Assembly (NCBI RefSeq): GCF_963966145.1 | Contig: NC_091050.1 | Location: forward strand, 6,634,001-6,698,000 | Length of the DNA: 64,000 nucleotides | DNA from: Tenebrio molitor | Lineage: Eukaryota > Arthropoda > Insecta > Coleoptera > Tenebrionidae | Direction: 5' to 3' | Part shown: in pieces, positions 1 to 11,723 of the stretch | Numbering within the stretch: position 1 is the stretch's first letter | Layout of the letters: each line of letters starts with the position of its first letter | Notes under the pieces: generated by a model | Database searches by the model: none | What the model was told of the DNA's origin: nothing | Seen by the model: only the letters and a program-made list of their open reading frames with translations | Translations under genes and position numbers: made by a program

Positions 1-253
1 CAAGATGAAAGTTTGTGCAGACACAGGATGTAATCACGTGTTATATTTGCTTAGACAACGAGAAAACCAAATCTTATCACATATTTTCTGATGATGATTT
101 CTACTGATGTTTTAAATAAACAATCAAAATCTCTTAGATAAAGGTTATCAATTTAGGTAATTGCAGCGCCTAAATAAATATTTATTCATCACTACGTAAA
201 TCAAAGATTGCGATAATATACCGCGATATTTGAACATAGCCCATATGAACGTA

Positions 254-403
254 CAGTCGCGGACAGAAAAAAGTAGGACAAGTCTTATTTAGAAATTGAG
301 TTGAGTAAACCGGGTTTACTATAATAAATAAATAAATATTTTAATAGTAAACATACTTACATTAGCGAAAAAACATTGTCCTATTTTTTTCTGTCCGCGA
401 CTG
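254..403. mobile_element. MITE family A, copy 1 (Tc1/mariner-like ends)
   Basis: This is a 150 bp element with about 28 bp terminal inverted repeats starting CAGTCGCGGACAG and ending CTGTCCGCGACTG. It is flanked on both sides by TA (252-253 and 404-405), the target duplication of the Tc1/mariner superfamily. There is no coding capacity. A second, disrupted copy lies at 54713-55169. Confidence 0.85.
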
Positions 404-557
404 TAGGTTTATTATAAAAATTAATAATAATAATCTGATAAGAATCCGATTAGGAAGTCAATAGTAAAAAAAAAAAAACATTACAAAGATTTAACGAAAC
501 GAGTAACGTAGAAAACTTGTACAAATGAAAAAAAAAATTTTTTTAAATCTTTTATTA

Positions 558-850
558 GATGTGGAACATCCCAAAACGTCCGTGCTGCAAGTGGCTTTAG
601 GTCGTAAAATGTGCCAACGATCGATTGAAACTACATAATTTTAAAGCGAGGAAAATCCACGCAGTACATAAATTAAATGAATTAAAAAGCGTTGTTTTCT
701 CTGATGAGACAACGTTTCTGAAATGGTGTAATTGTATCTACAATTATGTCTGATATTAATCATCGCTGGATGAAACATCTTCCATTCATATCATCGCATG
801 GCTTGGTATTATCTCCCGTAATATCATAGGTCCATTTAACATTTAATAAA
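558..850 (+). pseudogene. Decayed Tc1/IS630-like transposase fragment
   Basis: In shifting frames the plus strand reads pieces of a DDE transposase. There is a helix-turn-helix-like HPKTSVLQVAL (about 561-593), then HAVHKLNELKSVVFSDETTF (658-717) carrying a catalytic-type aspartate, then NHRWM, then IIAWLGIISRNIIGPFNI (about 797-850). The last piece matches the usual W-GII--RIIGPF block that precedes the third acidic residue. Stops and frameshifts separate the pieces, so this is a dead copy. It lies in the Pss intron. The family assignment comes from remembered motif order, not a search. Confidence 0.7.
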
Positions 851-1950
851 CGGCGATTTAACGTGTAAAATATTTACAACTTTTATGAGAAAATATTAAC
901 TTCGTGCAAAAATAGATTTTGAGCGAGAAGCCGGCCATTTCCGGCTAAATCCCCCGATGGGAACCCTCTTGGCCCTTGACTTTTTCTTATACAGATATAT
1001 ATTTACAATTTTACAGACCAAAATGTAATGATTTAAAATAACGTAGGTACATATCGAAAATTAAATCAGAAATATTCCTTGAAACTAGTTATTTAAACAA
1101 TACATCTTGTATCTTGTCTATAAAATTCGTTATTGTCCGGAAGTAAATGGGGAAGAGCATCTGGTATAATTTAAATTCTGAATTGACATTTTATTTTTAT
1201 AAATTTGAAATACTGAATATTAATAACTGGAAAATTAAATATAAATTTTCTTACTAGTTATTGTGTTATTTATTCTTATTGCATTTCTTGCAAAGTATGC
1301 GAAAAGATCTATTTTAAGTGCAAAAATATTAGAAAATAATTGAATCGTTAGAATAAAATGTCATTTAACTATTTACAAAATTTTAATTTCCTCAATCAAA
1401 CCGTTTTAATGAGAACTGATCAACATTACACCCGATTTTTTTTTCTGTAGATAAAATCAGCGAACATGTTACACTGCTTCAGAAAAATCCCAATTTGACC
1501 CATTCTGCCATTTAAAAATAAAATCAAGTTGGCCATGTATTTAAAAACTTGAAAACCAAATAAATCTTAAATTATTCAATAAGTAGTTTTTAATAGCATC
1601 TAAAATATCTGCAAGATTTCAGCATTCTTACTCAAACCGTTTTACCAGAACAACTCCATACATAACCCTGTGTAAGCAAAAATTATAAAAAACTGTTGAT
1701 TTTATATACATTGTCAGCGGTTAATTTTTTGTGAGAGTTTATATAATTTGATGAATAAAAAAAAATAAGCGGCAGCAATTGTTCGTCATATTCTACTTTA
1801 AAATAAACTATAAAACATAAATAAAACAGTATAGGTTCCAGATGGGACAGTAACCTTCCTTGTTAGTCAAATATGTAATTATTTTTTGTAAAATATATTT
1901 ATTCTTTCCAAAATTGTGTTTATATACTAACGCTTGTCAATATATTTTAG

Positions 1951-3091
1951 GAACACCGACAACATAGAAAACAACATATGGGCGGGAATGCAATGTTGTA
2001 TTATTTTCTTCCTCATTATTTCCGTACTGGCATTTCCAAATGGACCGTTCACTCGACCCCATCCAGCACTTTGGCGAGTAGTTTTCGGCTTGAGCGTTCT
2101 CTACCTCCTCGGGTGTCTCTTTATTCTATTTCAAAATTATCAGACGGTCAAGAATATTTTGCTATGGTTCGACCCAAGCTTGAAGCACTTCCACATAGAC
2201 ATGGACAAAGAATACGGCGTCAACTGTTCGGACATCACCCTGGAGCGCATCTGGGGACACGTAGACGTGTTTGCATTGGGCCATTATTTAGGGTGGATGT
2301 TCAAAGCCATACTAATAAGACACATGGGCATTTTATGGGCGATCAGCTTCATGTGGGAGATCACAGAGATAGCTTTTGCCCATCTTCTACCCAACTTCAT
2401 AGAATGCTGGTGGGACGCTTTGGTACTCGACGTGCTAGTATGCAACGGTTTTGGCATTTGGTGCGGACTGAAGATCTGTCAAATATTAGAGATGAGAGAG
2501 TACAAATGGGTGAGCATAAGAGACATACACTCGACAACAGGAAAAATTAAACGAGCAATGATGCAATTCACACCGGAGAGCTGGACGTCGGTTCGATGGT
2601 TAGACCCGAAATGTTCTTACATGCGTATTTTCGCTCTCTGTCAGCTGGTTTTGTTTTGGCAAATCTCAGAACTCAACACTTTTTTCTTAAAACACGTTTT
2701 CGAACTCCCAGCTTCGCACCCACTAGTCACAGCTAGGTTAATTCTGATTGGAGTTATCGTGGCGCCCTCTGTGCGACAGTATTATAGCTACGTCACAGAC
2801 ACCACGTGTAAGAGAGTCGGCACTCAGTGCTGGGTTTACGGATGCATAATGGTCTCGGAAGCTTTGATCTGCATCAAACATGGCAAGGAACTGTTCGAAC
2901 GTACTCAAGCGATCAACATAATTTTGTGGCTGGTAGTACAATTGATTATATCGATATTCTGTGTGATCGGCTGCGTGATGTGGCACAAGTACGGACTGAC
3001 TCGTGAAAATTCCAGAGACTTGAGTCCCGTCAAAAGTACGAATGTGTCTAAAGTTTTTTTTGAAAATAGTGACGGCTACAAAGAAGATTGA
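1951..3091 (+). CDS. Pss: Phosphatidylserine synthase, C-terminal exon (partial)
   Basis: This is a base-exchange phosphatidylserine synthase of the PSS1/PSS2 type, an ER (MAM) multi-pass membrane enzyme that swaps the head group of phosphatidylcholine or phosphatidylethanolamine for serine. The exon opens with base 3 of a codon after tatattttag and runs to TGA at 3089-3091. Near-invariant family blocks are present: FPNGPFTRPHPALWR, the GHYLGW histidine, WEITEI, LLPNFIECWWD, LVCNGFGIW, TTGKIKRA, FTPESWT, ELNTFFLKH and KRVGTQCWV. The acidic and Asn residues known to matter in mammalian PSS1 (in WE--E, PNF-ECWWD and LCN) are conserved. Several hydrophobic helices are visible. About 379 residues are encoded here; the N-terminal 70-90 residues must lie in exons left of the window. 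The C-terminus after the last helix is short and polar. Confidence 0.95.
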
Positions 3092-5789
3092 ACACAAAAA
3101 AGACTGTTGATGTGATTATAAAATCGAATATCGTTTAATTGAGAGTTAGATAATTTTATTGTTTTTTTTATTACCTCTTGTTATTATCTAGTCACTTAGA
3201 GAATTTACATTGTAACATTTGCGAATGTTTTTAGTTTTTGTAGGTGAATATTCTTTTAGAGCTTTTGGCCATTCAAAAGGAACTTCCATGAGGCTGCTAG
3301 GCTTGATCGATCTTTAAACAGAAATATATTTTGAAGCTAAAACGTTCATTATTGATTTCGAATATTATTTATACAGTGATTGGGTACTAGGATGAACACT
3401 GTACCCTTGAGCTAATGTAAGAAATGTTTACATGGATGTAGTCAGTTAAAAATGTTAATTTTACGCTAACCATTCAAAGTTTTGATCAATTGTTAACCAA
3501 ATATATATTTTAAGTAATAGTGTTCTTAACTGTTAAAAGCTCCAACTAGAATCATCTGAACTGAATACTTTTCAATTTCAAGGGCTTCGCCATTCCAAAA
3601 AATAATAATTTACATTGCCAATAAAAACACTTCGCTTTAGTTTACAGTAGTTAGTTTATGAAAACGTTTTGTGAAACAAGTTAAAAAGTTATTTTGATTT
3701 AAAGATTTGTTCAGATAACTTTTTCACAGCGTGGGTTTGTGAACACCCATACGTATGGTTCCTTATTATCTTAAAATCAACCCAGATGTTAGTTTTGTGG
3801 TAATTCTAAATACGTAAGTGTCATCTTTTATGTACAAAAGAAAATTGTACAAAACCAAAGATAAAATAAAAAGTTAAAAAACATTTTTTAATCTTATTAC
3901 TAGTGGACCGAATGTGGACTAAGGCCGAAATGTAACGACTAAAACGACAACCTTAAATAAGCTAAATATTAAAGAAAAATTAAAATCCAGTAATTAAATG
4001 GAAATTATTGGGGAATTTTAAAACAACCAACTAACTAATCTAATGTTCTTGTTGAAAAATTAATTGGAAAAAACTGAAACACCGCACTCTTATTTAATAC
4101 AAGTAATATTTAAGTATAAAAATAAAGCATATTATGAAGAAGTAAAAAAAATTACAAAAATCGTACAGACACGTGTGAAGTGGAAAAAAACGAAGGGTAA
4201 ATCAAATTGTAAAATCTTTTGAACTTGATTGGCTACTGCCGTTTGTCTAAGTATAGTGGACACTCGAGAATTTGGAGGAAATTGTCCACATTTGAGAAGT
4301 AATTGTACAAAATTTGAAGTCCATGCATATTTACAGTTTGTGAAACTGTGTCAATAATTTTGCAAGTGCATAGTTGCTATTATAATAACTAATTATGTAT
4401 GTTTCATATTTTTGCCAAAAATGTTCGTAATTACGTATCTTTATTAGTCTTACATCAAACTTATTTTTGTTGAAAAATGCAATTAACGCAATTTTTCTTT
4501 TGCAATTTGGGATGCACACGCAAAACTAAGCTGATAATTCAGATATGTTTTTTATTTAGAAGGTTTAGTATGTATTTAGGTACTATGGAGGATGGTGGGC
4601 AGTGATTATTTAAGAACATCACGTATAGATTTTCAGAAATATGTATGTAGGTACTAATAAGTAATAACGGGAAAGCGTCTAGTCGGATTAACATTAGTGC
4701 GGCTGTTTTTTGAAAAAATATCTTGGAACTTGGATAAAAGTAATAATAAAGGTGTTCACAATAGAGGGAATTTTCAAGTTTCGGAGAAAGAAATTAGTGT
4801 CCATTACCGTAATAGAGAGTGTCCTTATTAGAGGAGTTTCTATAACGTGTTCTTATGGGAAAATGCCAGGACTGATAAAAAAGTGCTCACTAAGAGGGAG
4901 CTTATATACTTTGTAAGCAAAAGATCTTGAGCCACAGCTGTGTTTACTTGCGATGAAAACTTGTGATAGTTCTATTTAAATAATTATCTCGATTTAGATT
5001 CTGTTTTTATAAAAGTTTATAAAAAAAAAAATGTGTTAGTCGTCAAAATAATAAAATCGTCACTTTGTTAATAACTTCACTATTATAGCTACGAATTTTT
5101 TTCTGCGCATAGTAGGTACGCATACCTGCAATTTTTTCCGGAAAAGTTAATTCTTTTTAACGTAAAAATTACTTGGCAGAAAACACTAATTAATGCAAAA
5201 ATCCTGTTGCGGAAATCGTAAAACAAATTTCCGTTACAAGGATCAAATTCTCACCATATAAACCAGCAACAGGTGTGTGCGAAAATTCAACTGTCTACTG
5301 TCCGCACATTCTCCCGCCATTTCACATTACAGAGTTGACAGAATTTTTATAAATGGTAGTGCCCTAATCACTTTCAACGACATAAAATTTGAATAATGAA
5401 AATGATCCGCTGTAATGATAAAACTGATTAATGATCGGTCGTGCCAAGTGAGTGTACCTATACCAAAATAACCTTGGAACAATATTTAAATTATGAAATA
5501 TACCATTATTAATTTATCAGTGATCGAGTTTTAAACTATTAAAAATTAAAATGACACTTTGAATCTACTAATTTGAAATACTGACGCTTATATTGTTTTA
5601 AAGAAAGATGGTTTACGTCACTTGACGTTCGCTGAGTGTGGCAGTTTTTAATCGTGATAAGCATGGTTTTCCACGATGATAAAAAAAGTAATTAAAAATG
5701 AAAAGTATTTAACTAGGGAAGTGTAAATTTGTCGAGCCGTCATTCGCAATTTCGCCAGTAGTAAAATTTTATTGCTAAAATGGAAAATA
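3092..5789. other. Pss 3'UTR and intergenic AT-rich DNA
   Basis: No exon, RNA gene or clear repeat was recognised. The first several hundred bases are presumably Pss 3'UTR. Short open frames (for example 4331-4519 minus and 4710-4916 plus) have the lysine/asparagine-rich composition of chance AT-rich ORFs. Confidence 0.5.
3620..3625 (+). terminator. Possible poly(A) signal of Pss
   Basis: An AATAAA lies about 530 bp after the Pss stop. Other AATAAA-like strings occur further on (for example around 3864), so the true 3' end is uncertain. Confidence 0.35.
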
Positions 5790-6320
5790 TGAGGTGCAAG
5801 CATCGTTGCATATACCTCCGATAGGCATAATAGTGATGGCACTAATTTCGCCAAGGTTCGGTGCAAAGGCGGTGGGCGTAACCATGCAACACACCCTCGC
5901 GGGACTGCCCCCGCAGGGGACGTTGGCACATGTATCCTCGGTTAGCAACCTCAGAGACGCGCTTGTTGGCCGTGCTGCTGCGTGATGCACTCGAACACAA
6001 TTTAGTCGTTTGCTTATTTGGTCGAACGTTCCGAGGACTGTTATCGCAGCAAGATGAAAAAGATGAATTTTTCTGATCGATTTTGGGTGGATTATCGAAG
6101 GCTGGTGCGACAAGAGCGTGTACCAAATCGGGGGACAAGCCCATCAACAGGGTCAACTGAACATGGGGGGAGTGGAGGGACGGCGTATTTGAGACGGCTG
6201 ACGCCCCTTAGCCCTCGGCTGTTGGTTTACGGGCCGGATATCAGCTGGCGTTTACCCCAAACTAGGCAGTGGCGTGGCCGAAGATATTTTCGCCGGATCC
6301 GCATGTTTTTTTTAATTAAA
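5790..6320. other. GC-rich, CpG-rich block of unknown nature
   Basis: About 530 bp is much richer in GC and CpG than the flanks. It carries several overlapping open frames on both strands: plus 5794-5985 and 6018-6332, minus 5648-5929, 5775-6113 and 5842-6156. One plus frame reads a fairly protein-like stretch including LISPRFGAKAVGV and GLPPQGTLAHVSSVSN, but no family was recognised. It could be an exon of an unrecognised gene, a CpG-rich promoter, a non-coding transcript or an old insertion. No function is assigned. Confidence 0.35.
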
Positions 6321-6465
6321 TTAAAATTATAATTTTCTATTTTTAATGCTTATTCTTAAGGCTAGTGAGACTTGTAGTAAATATGTTGCAAAAGTTTAAT
6401 AAATAATTATGTTTTTAATATTTTTATTGTTTTCTCGAAGAAGAATATTTTATCCAATATTTATT

Positions 6466-6618
6466 TTGAAAGTTGGCGTTGAAGAGTCGATTGTGAACGC
6501 ACCACTCGTGGAAAAACACAAACAATGGTAAAATTTTAACAGCTGATCCGTAATCCGTAGTGTGTTCACAATCAACTCTTCAACGACAACTTTGATCGGA
6601 AATTTAAATGAACATCCG
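6466..6618. mobile_element. MITE family B, copy 1 (left end shortened)
   Basis: This is an inverted-repeat element whose arms share AGTTGGCGTTGAAGAGTCGA and its complement at 6566-6597. The right end keeps the terminal TTAAATGAACATCCG; the left end lacks the first roughly 25 bp found in the intact copy at 13234-13437. It is non-coding. Confidence 0.75.
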
Positions 6619-7284
6619 ATCATACAACCGTATGAAATGTCAGAAATAGAAACCTCATTCGGAAATTTTTAAAGACATGAAATGAAGGATTTACAGTATC
6701 TAAGATAGGGTTCAGTTCTATCTGTCCACTAGATAAAAAATAAAGTCGGCAGAGTTCCTTCTAGTAGGTATACCTATCTTCGGTGTCACATGATCGGCGG
6801 TTTTGCTTTAAATTTGATCGCCGCAGTTACAAACAATCAAATCTAATATGTTACTTATTACAGTTATATCTGTATACATAGGTACTTTAATTGTGTAGGT
6901 ATAGTTGCGTTTTATATAAAAAATGCTTCTGATTTTTTATGTTTGCACATGGTCACATTTGATGTTTTTGACATTTGACATACCTTGACAGTTTTCCCCC
7001 AAAACATTATTTAAACGACACAATTTTGTAAAATGTACGCTATAGAATGGACAGTAGTAATGACTTACATACCTACTTTTGAAAAAAAAACTGGTTTAAA
7101 TGTTATTGTGAAATTTTGTTGGAAAAATTGTTTTTTTATAAATAATCTGGATAAATAAACTAAAGTTATCTTTTCCCTGAAGCATAGATTGGTTACTTTC
7201 TAGCGTTTCTATAGCAACGCTTGATTTAACCGGACAGTTAGTTATTGGGTCGTTTCAGTAACCGGACATAAATCTTAGGTTTTT

Positions 7285-7352
7285 ACACGAGTGGTGCGTT
7301 CACAGTCGACTCTTCAACGCCTACTTTGAGGTGAAATTTAAAAAAACACCAG
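7285..7352. mobile_element. MITE family B, copy 2 (half element)
   Basis: Only the right arm is present, from ACGAGTGGTGCGTTCACAG to the terminal AACACCAG. It aligns to the right arm of the intact copy at 13234-13437. The left arm is missing, so this is a truncated relic. Confidence 0.65.
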
Positions 7353-7470
7353 ATATCTTTCATTGTCTTGTTTTGTTACATTTGTATTTATACGAACATG
7401 ATGTTGGTAATTACATATGACTGATAGTTTCCGTCTTTTTGTTAGGTAATTTTTCGGAAAACAACTAGTA

Positions 7471-7701
7471 CCGGGTGATCAAGAAGGACTGTTTAAGTTG
7501 GCAGTACAATTAAGAAAATTTTTTAATTCGGTTATTTATAACACTGCAACCGGATATGTTTTGTTGGTTTATTTGACAAATATCTGATGTAGGTATAGCA
7601 TTAATAACGACAAGCCATCAACAACCGAAAGTTACTCCTGTTATACGATTTAAAATACAATTCAGTGTTACCAACTTAAACAGTCCTATTTGATCACCCC
7701 G
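7471..7701. mobile_element. MITE family C
   Basis: This is a 231 bp element with about 38 bp terminal inverted repeats. The left end reads CCGGGTGATCAAGAAGGACT and the right end closes with its near-complement ending GATCACCCCG. TA flanks both ends (7469-7470 and 7702-7703), suggesting a TA target duplication. There is no coding capacity. Confidence 0.75.
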
Positions 7702-7703
7702 TA

Positions 7704-10072
7704 GAATGAATAGTGTTTAATATGCAAATTAATTTATTACGTAATACATATTTTATACAATTAAAAAATATTCAAACCTGTAGTCGGTACTCGTAATTTA
7801 TGTTGCCATTTATGATAGACTCAAGTAAAATTTGGAATTAAATGCTATTTCAGGAAGTTTTCAGTCGGATTTCTAGTAAGCTATCAAGTTAATAACATAA
7901 ATAAATAGTTCAACGATTTTCTGGACGTCTAGAACTCTATAATCTTTCTTCTTACAATCATACTGTACATAAACTGATAAATACTGTTATTGTTGAATTT
8001 GTAGGCAAACACGCTCAATTAGTTTGTTTCGTTTGCATCCCTAAGCAATAACAAACGATTTTCTTCATTCGTGTGCAATTATATTACCTACATATTTGCA
8101 ACTACAGCTGTACCTAATAGCCAAAAGTCAAACTTTTCGACATTCATGCGTTCAAAATTCCTTAAAAAAATTATAGAATATTTTGTGTACCTACATACCT
8201 AAATAGTTACCGTTTAGTGGTGTTTGTATTCTCGTATTGATGATATTTCAAATCTGCAATAATTTATAGATAAAGATTACATACGTAAAGAAAGACATTT
8301 ACATATTATTTGTTGAATACAAAAAACTGTTTCTTTTATTTGTCTACTACTATTATGTTCTAGTCTTGTCTAATATGTTATAACAAAGTAGATATTTTGT
8401 TTTATTCTTAATAACTTTAACAAGTTTCTTGACATTTAAAAACAGTATATATATATAGGTACTTTTAACGGTTGGATGAATTTTATTTAATTTTTTTATT
8501 TTATTTCAGTATAAAATACATAATAAAAAATTATGTAATTGATAGTACATTTTGTTGTGCAGTTTCTTCTTGAATATTTGTTATAGATGCACAAAACGTA
8601 CGTACTTTATAAACTTTATATACAAAGTAGGTAATTAAGATCGGATTGAAAGAAAATTATTCAAAATCAAGGTTTAGAATAATTTTCTTCAAAGACTACT
8701 GATGGCAGTTTACAGTTTTACACAAATTGTTGGATTCCACATGAACAATATAATCTTATCGACATCGCCATCATCATATTCAAGCATTGGAGTATTTGAA
8801 AGCGTTCAAAAATATTTCCTTTTTTGCCAATGAAATAAGAGAAGTCAATGAACGATCTTTAGAGTACTAGTTCATTTCTTTCGTTTTGTTGCACAATAGT
8901 CCGCGAATAATTTCGTGGTTTTTCCTGAATTTAGTATAACTCAGATAGCAATAGCTAGTAAGAATTTTTACAATCGAAATAAATTGATATAATTTAGGTA
9001 GAATAGTCACTCTAAATCTAAAAGATACCAGGATTTGTGCAATGCTTATGAATGAAGCGAAACGTTTAAATCGTTCTTACGTGTATTTGTAATTGTTTTA
9101 TTCGTTTATTTATTGTTTTATTGATTTAGGGACAGGTATATTTCATCGAAGAATGTTATTAATTAAATTTCGAAACACTTTTAATTAGCACTAAATTTTT
9201 TTAGCAAAATTGTAACATACATATACCTATGTACAGCTCCCAGATAATAAACATTATTTATAAACTTCAATTATTTTAATCATAAATTTCCACCTACATG
9301 AACAAAAATTATTAAACAGTTTTCTTTACAATTTGGTAAACGTCGTGGAGCTGCTTCGGCGGCAAAATGTTTCTGAAAGACTGCGATAAATCGACTTGGA
9401 CTAATTTTTTTTTTCACTACTAGTCTGAGAAGGCGTCATTATTTACTCCTGAACCGAACCCAGAAGTAGAATTTCTCTCCTACTGGTTAATAATTTTTAA
9501 CCCAGGGTTAATAATGAACAACCGTCACCGCGTCACCTAGCAACGAAAGATTGTTCGTCGTATCACGTAGGAATAACAGAATGTTGAAGAGCAACAACAA
9601 ATTTTTCATTTTTTACCAAATCGTTTTCGTCACCAGCGATTATTAATGTAAAACTTTGCTCCGGTCAGCCTCGCAAATACAAACAAATGATAATTGGGAT
9701 CAATATTCGACGATTTATATTCAAACAAGTTCATGTGACGAAGCTTGTATTAGGCTGTTCTGTTTGTTGTTCGTTTGTCATATTTTTTATGTTAATATGT
9801 ACTGTTATAATCCATAGAAAGTTGTTTATATTTAATTAGCTGCTCAAGTAGTTGACCAAACATAAAAACTAAAAAAATAAGATAAAGATATATCTTGTGG
9901 AAATCTAGAAACTTCTGCATATGAACTAACAACATCTAAAGTTTGAGTTAACAAAAAAAAATGCGACAAAGTGTTTTTTTTCCACTTATAGGTAATTTTT
10001 TTTTGCCTTAATCAAATAGAAACTGAAAAACAAAAACATCGAAAACGTGTGGCGCAGCGTGACATTAATAAA
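7704..10072. other. AT-rich intergenic DNA
   Basis: No gene or strong repeat was seen. The sequence is AT-rich with frequent short TAGGTA/TACCTA strings. No open frame longer than chance shows recognisable protein content. Confidence 0.45.
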
Positions 10073-10248
10073 GAGCGATCAAATTAATTTGTAATCGAGT
10101 CATCCATGGATTTGAATCCGTTTGTCTTTTCGATTAATATACCCAGATCCCAGATCTAACCTGTGTTTTAAGCTGTGTTTTTTGTTCAAGAAACGACATA
10201 CGATTTCGGATTCATGGATAACTCGATTACAAATTAATTTGATCGCTC
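10073..10248. repeat. Hairpin (fold-back) element
   Basis: A 176 bp segment starts GAGCGATCAAATTAATTTG and ends with the exact complement, with arms of about 38 bp and only a few mismatches. The open frames read through it are products of the palindrome. It is probably a small MITE; no target duplication was obvious. Confidence 0.7.
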
Positions 10249-11300
10249 GATATATGTATATACATAACCTAACTTTCATTGAGTGTGAGTGGTTGGGAAA
10301 TAACGTTTTTCTTCTTTTTAAACCAACAGTTGCTGTCAAATATCTAACTACAGAATCTGGAAAAGTGCCCCGACTGCTTGCAGCGTTTCCACGTTGAATA
10401 GCAAGGGAAATCTTCTCTAAAAGGAATTTCTTTGATTTTGAATCGCGTGATTCCGCAATAAGTCGCTCTCCCATGAAAATTATAATTCTAATAGATATAA
10501 TTATAATTCTAGATACCTATAGGTACCTAATTAGGTGTAAGAAGGTATTAGGTATTATTATATTTTAAGTACAGACTTGTAAGAATGCCTTTTTTCCACT
10601 CAACACTCGTACCTACAAGATTAATTTAGGAGTATTACATATTTTGAAAAAATATGTAAAATAGAAAATTAGTACCTACCTACTTAAATTTAATCACATT
10701 TTCAAAATGGCCACAGCATAACAGATAGTAGATGTAGATAATCGTAATTAAAAAAAATATATGAGTGAGATTGCAGTGTCGTTTTTCTTCGTTTTTACAA
10801 ATATATTTACAGCTTGTCCTAGAACCGTCTCCGCATAGAAAACAGGCATGTGCCAACAGGAAAAGAGACTTCCAGACCCCGGCAACGCAAAATTGCGGTC
10901 ATCCTACCTAGATGGTGCTCAACTTTGATTGGTCAAGTTTATGATGTCTTTTCTCGATTATCACTTGAGATAGGACTTTTTTTCTTTAAAACTCAGATTA
11001 TCACATTTACCCAAATATGTAATTCCTTTTTTCTCTGGGGAGCCAGTTCTGGAACACCTGTATATTTTCCAAATTCAGACACAAGAAGCTTGAAAACATA
11101 TTCACACAGGATTTGATTGAAAGCATTTTTACTTATTATGGAAGAACTACAATAAAATACAAATATGTAATTGAAATACACGTATTTATTTGTTTGTTTA
11201 TTTATTTCATATTTATGTTTACTTGGTTTTTACATTTGTCATAATGACGGCGGTTTGGAAGACAATTTTAAAAATTTCCACTGTTCAAACAGGTGAATCT
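10249..11300. other. Intergenic DNA upstream of the Sp gene
   Basis: No gene was recognised. The minus-strand frame 10100-10474 runs through the hairpin element and has no recognisable content. Confidence 0.4.
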
Positions 11301-11712
11301 CCAGTTTTCCCTCGTTCGGAAGTTGGTCCGTCCCCAACGTAGCCTCCGCCTATGGCACCGTTTGCCATCCGTTATTTCAAAGACCGCGCTAGCTCCGATC
11401 CCTCCCCACCCAAGCCAGTCCCAGAATGGCGTGGTTTGCGCTTTCGTTGCCCTGCCTGTAACTTGTCCAATTTAGCCCGAGTTGGGTGTCTTGTAAAGGC
11501 CCCATCACGCCCAACTGTGTATTTTATCAATTAGAAGTGTCCCGCCGCAAAAACAAATTTCATAATCGACAAACGACAGTGTAGCTGGAGAAAAATCGAG
11601 GAGGCCGTGTATCCATATCGATTCGCGTGTGGTGAAGCACGGTTCACATCGGACAACAAGCCGACAGAGCAGTGTCCAACAATGCCCGTATTTATTCCGA
11701 TGGACTGCGAGG
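11300..11712 (+). promoter_or_regulatory. Promoter and 5'UTR region of the Sp gene
   Basis: Base composition turns GC-rich about 400 bp before the proposed start codon and stays so into the first intron (to about 12100), as at a broad CpG-type promoter. No TATA box stands out. The exact transcription start cannot be read from sequence alone. Confidence 0.45.
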
Positions 11713-11723
11713 ATGACTACTGA
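11682..11723 (+). promoter_or_regulatory. Upstream ORF overlapping the Sp start codon
   Basis: A 13-codon frame beginning ATGCCCGTATTT ends at TGA 11721-11723. It therefore overlaps the first codons of the proposed Sp reading frame (ATG at 11713) in another frame. If the mRNA starts upstream of 11682, ribosomes initiating here would bypass the main start, which usually lowers translation. Confidence 0.5.

Larger units (their letters stand above)
1..1950 (+). other. Intron upstream of the last Pss exon, with transposon debris
   Basis: There is no open coding exon here. The stretch ends in a clear splice acceptor (tatattttag) just before the Pss exon, so it is best read as intron. It holds one complete MITE (254-403) and a decayed transposase (558-850). 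The rest is AT-rich and unremarkable. Confidence 0.6.

Noticed and set aside
1978..2550. 190-codon open frame on the plus strand inside the Pss exon
   Set aside because: It is an out-of-frame shadow of the well-supported phosphatidylserine synthase frame and has no family features.
10100..10474. Minus-strand frame of 124 codons and its plus counterpart at 10122-10397
   Set aside because: Both run through the fold-back element at 10073-10248; the palindrome explains the paired open frames.
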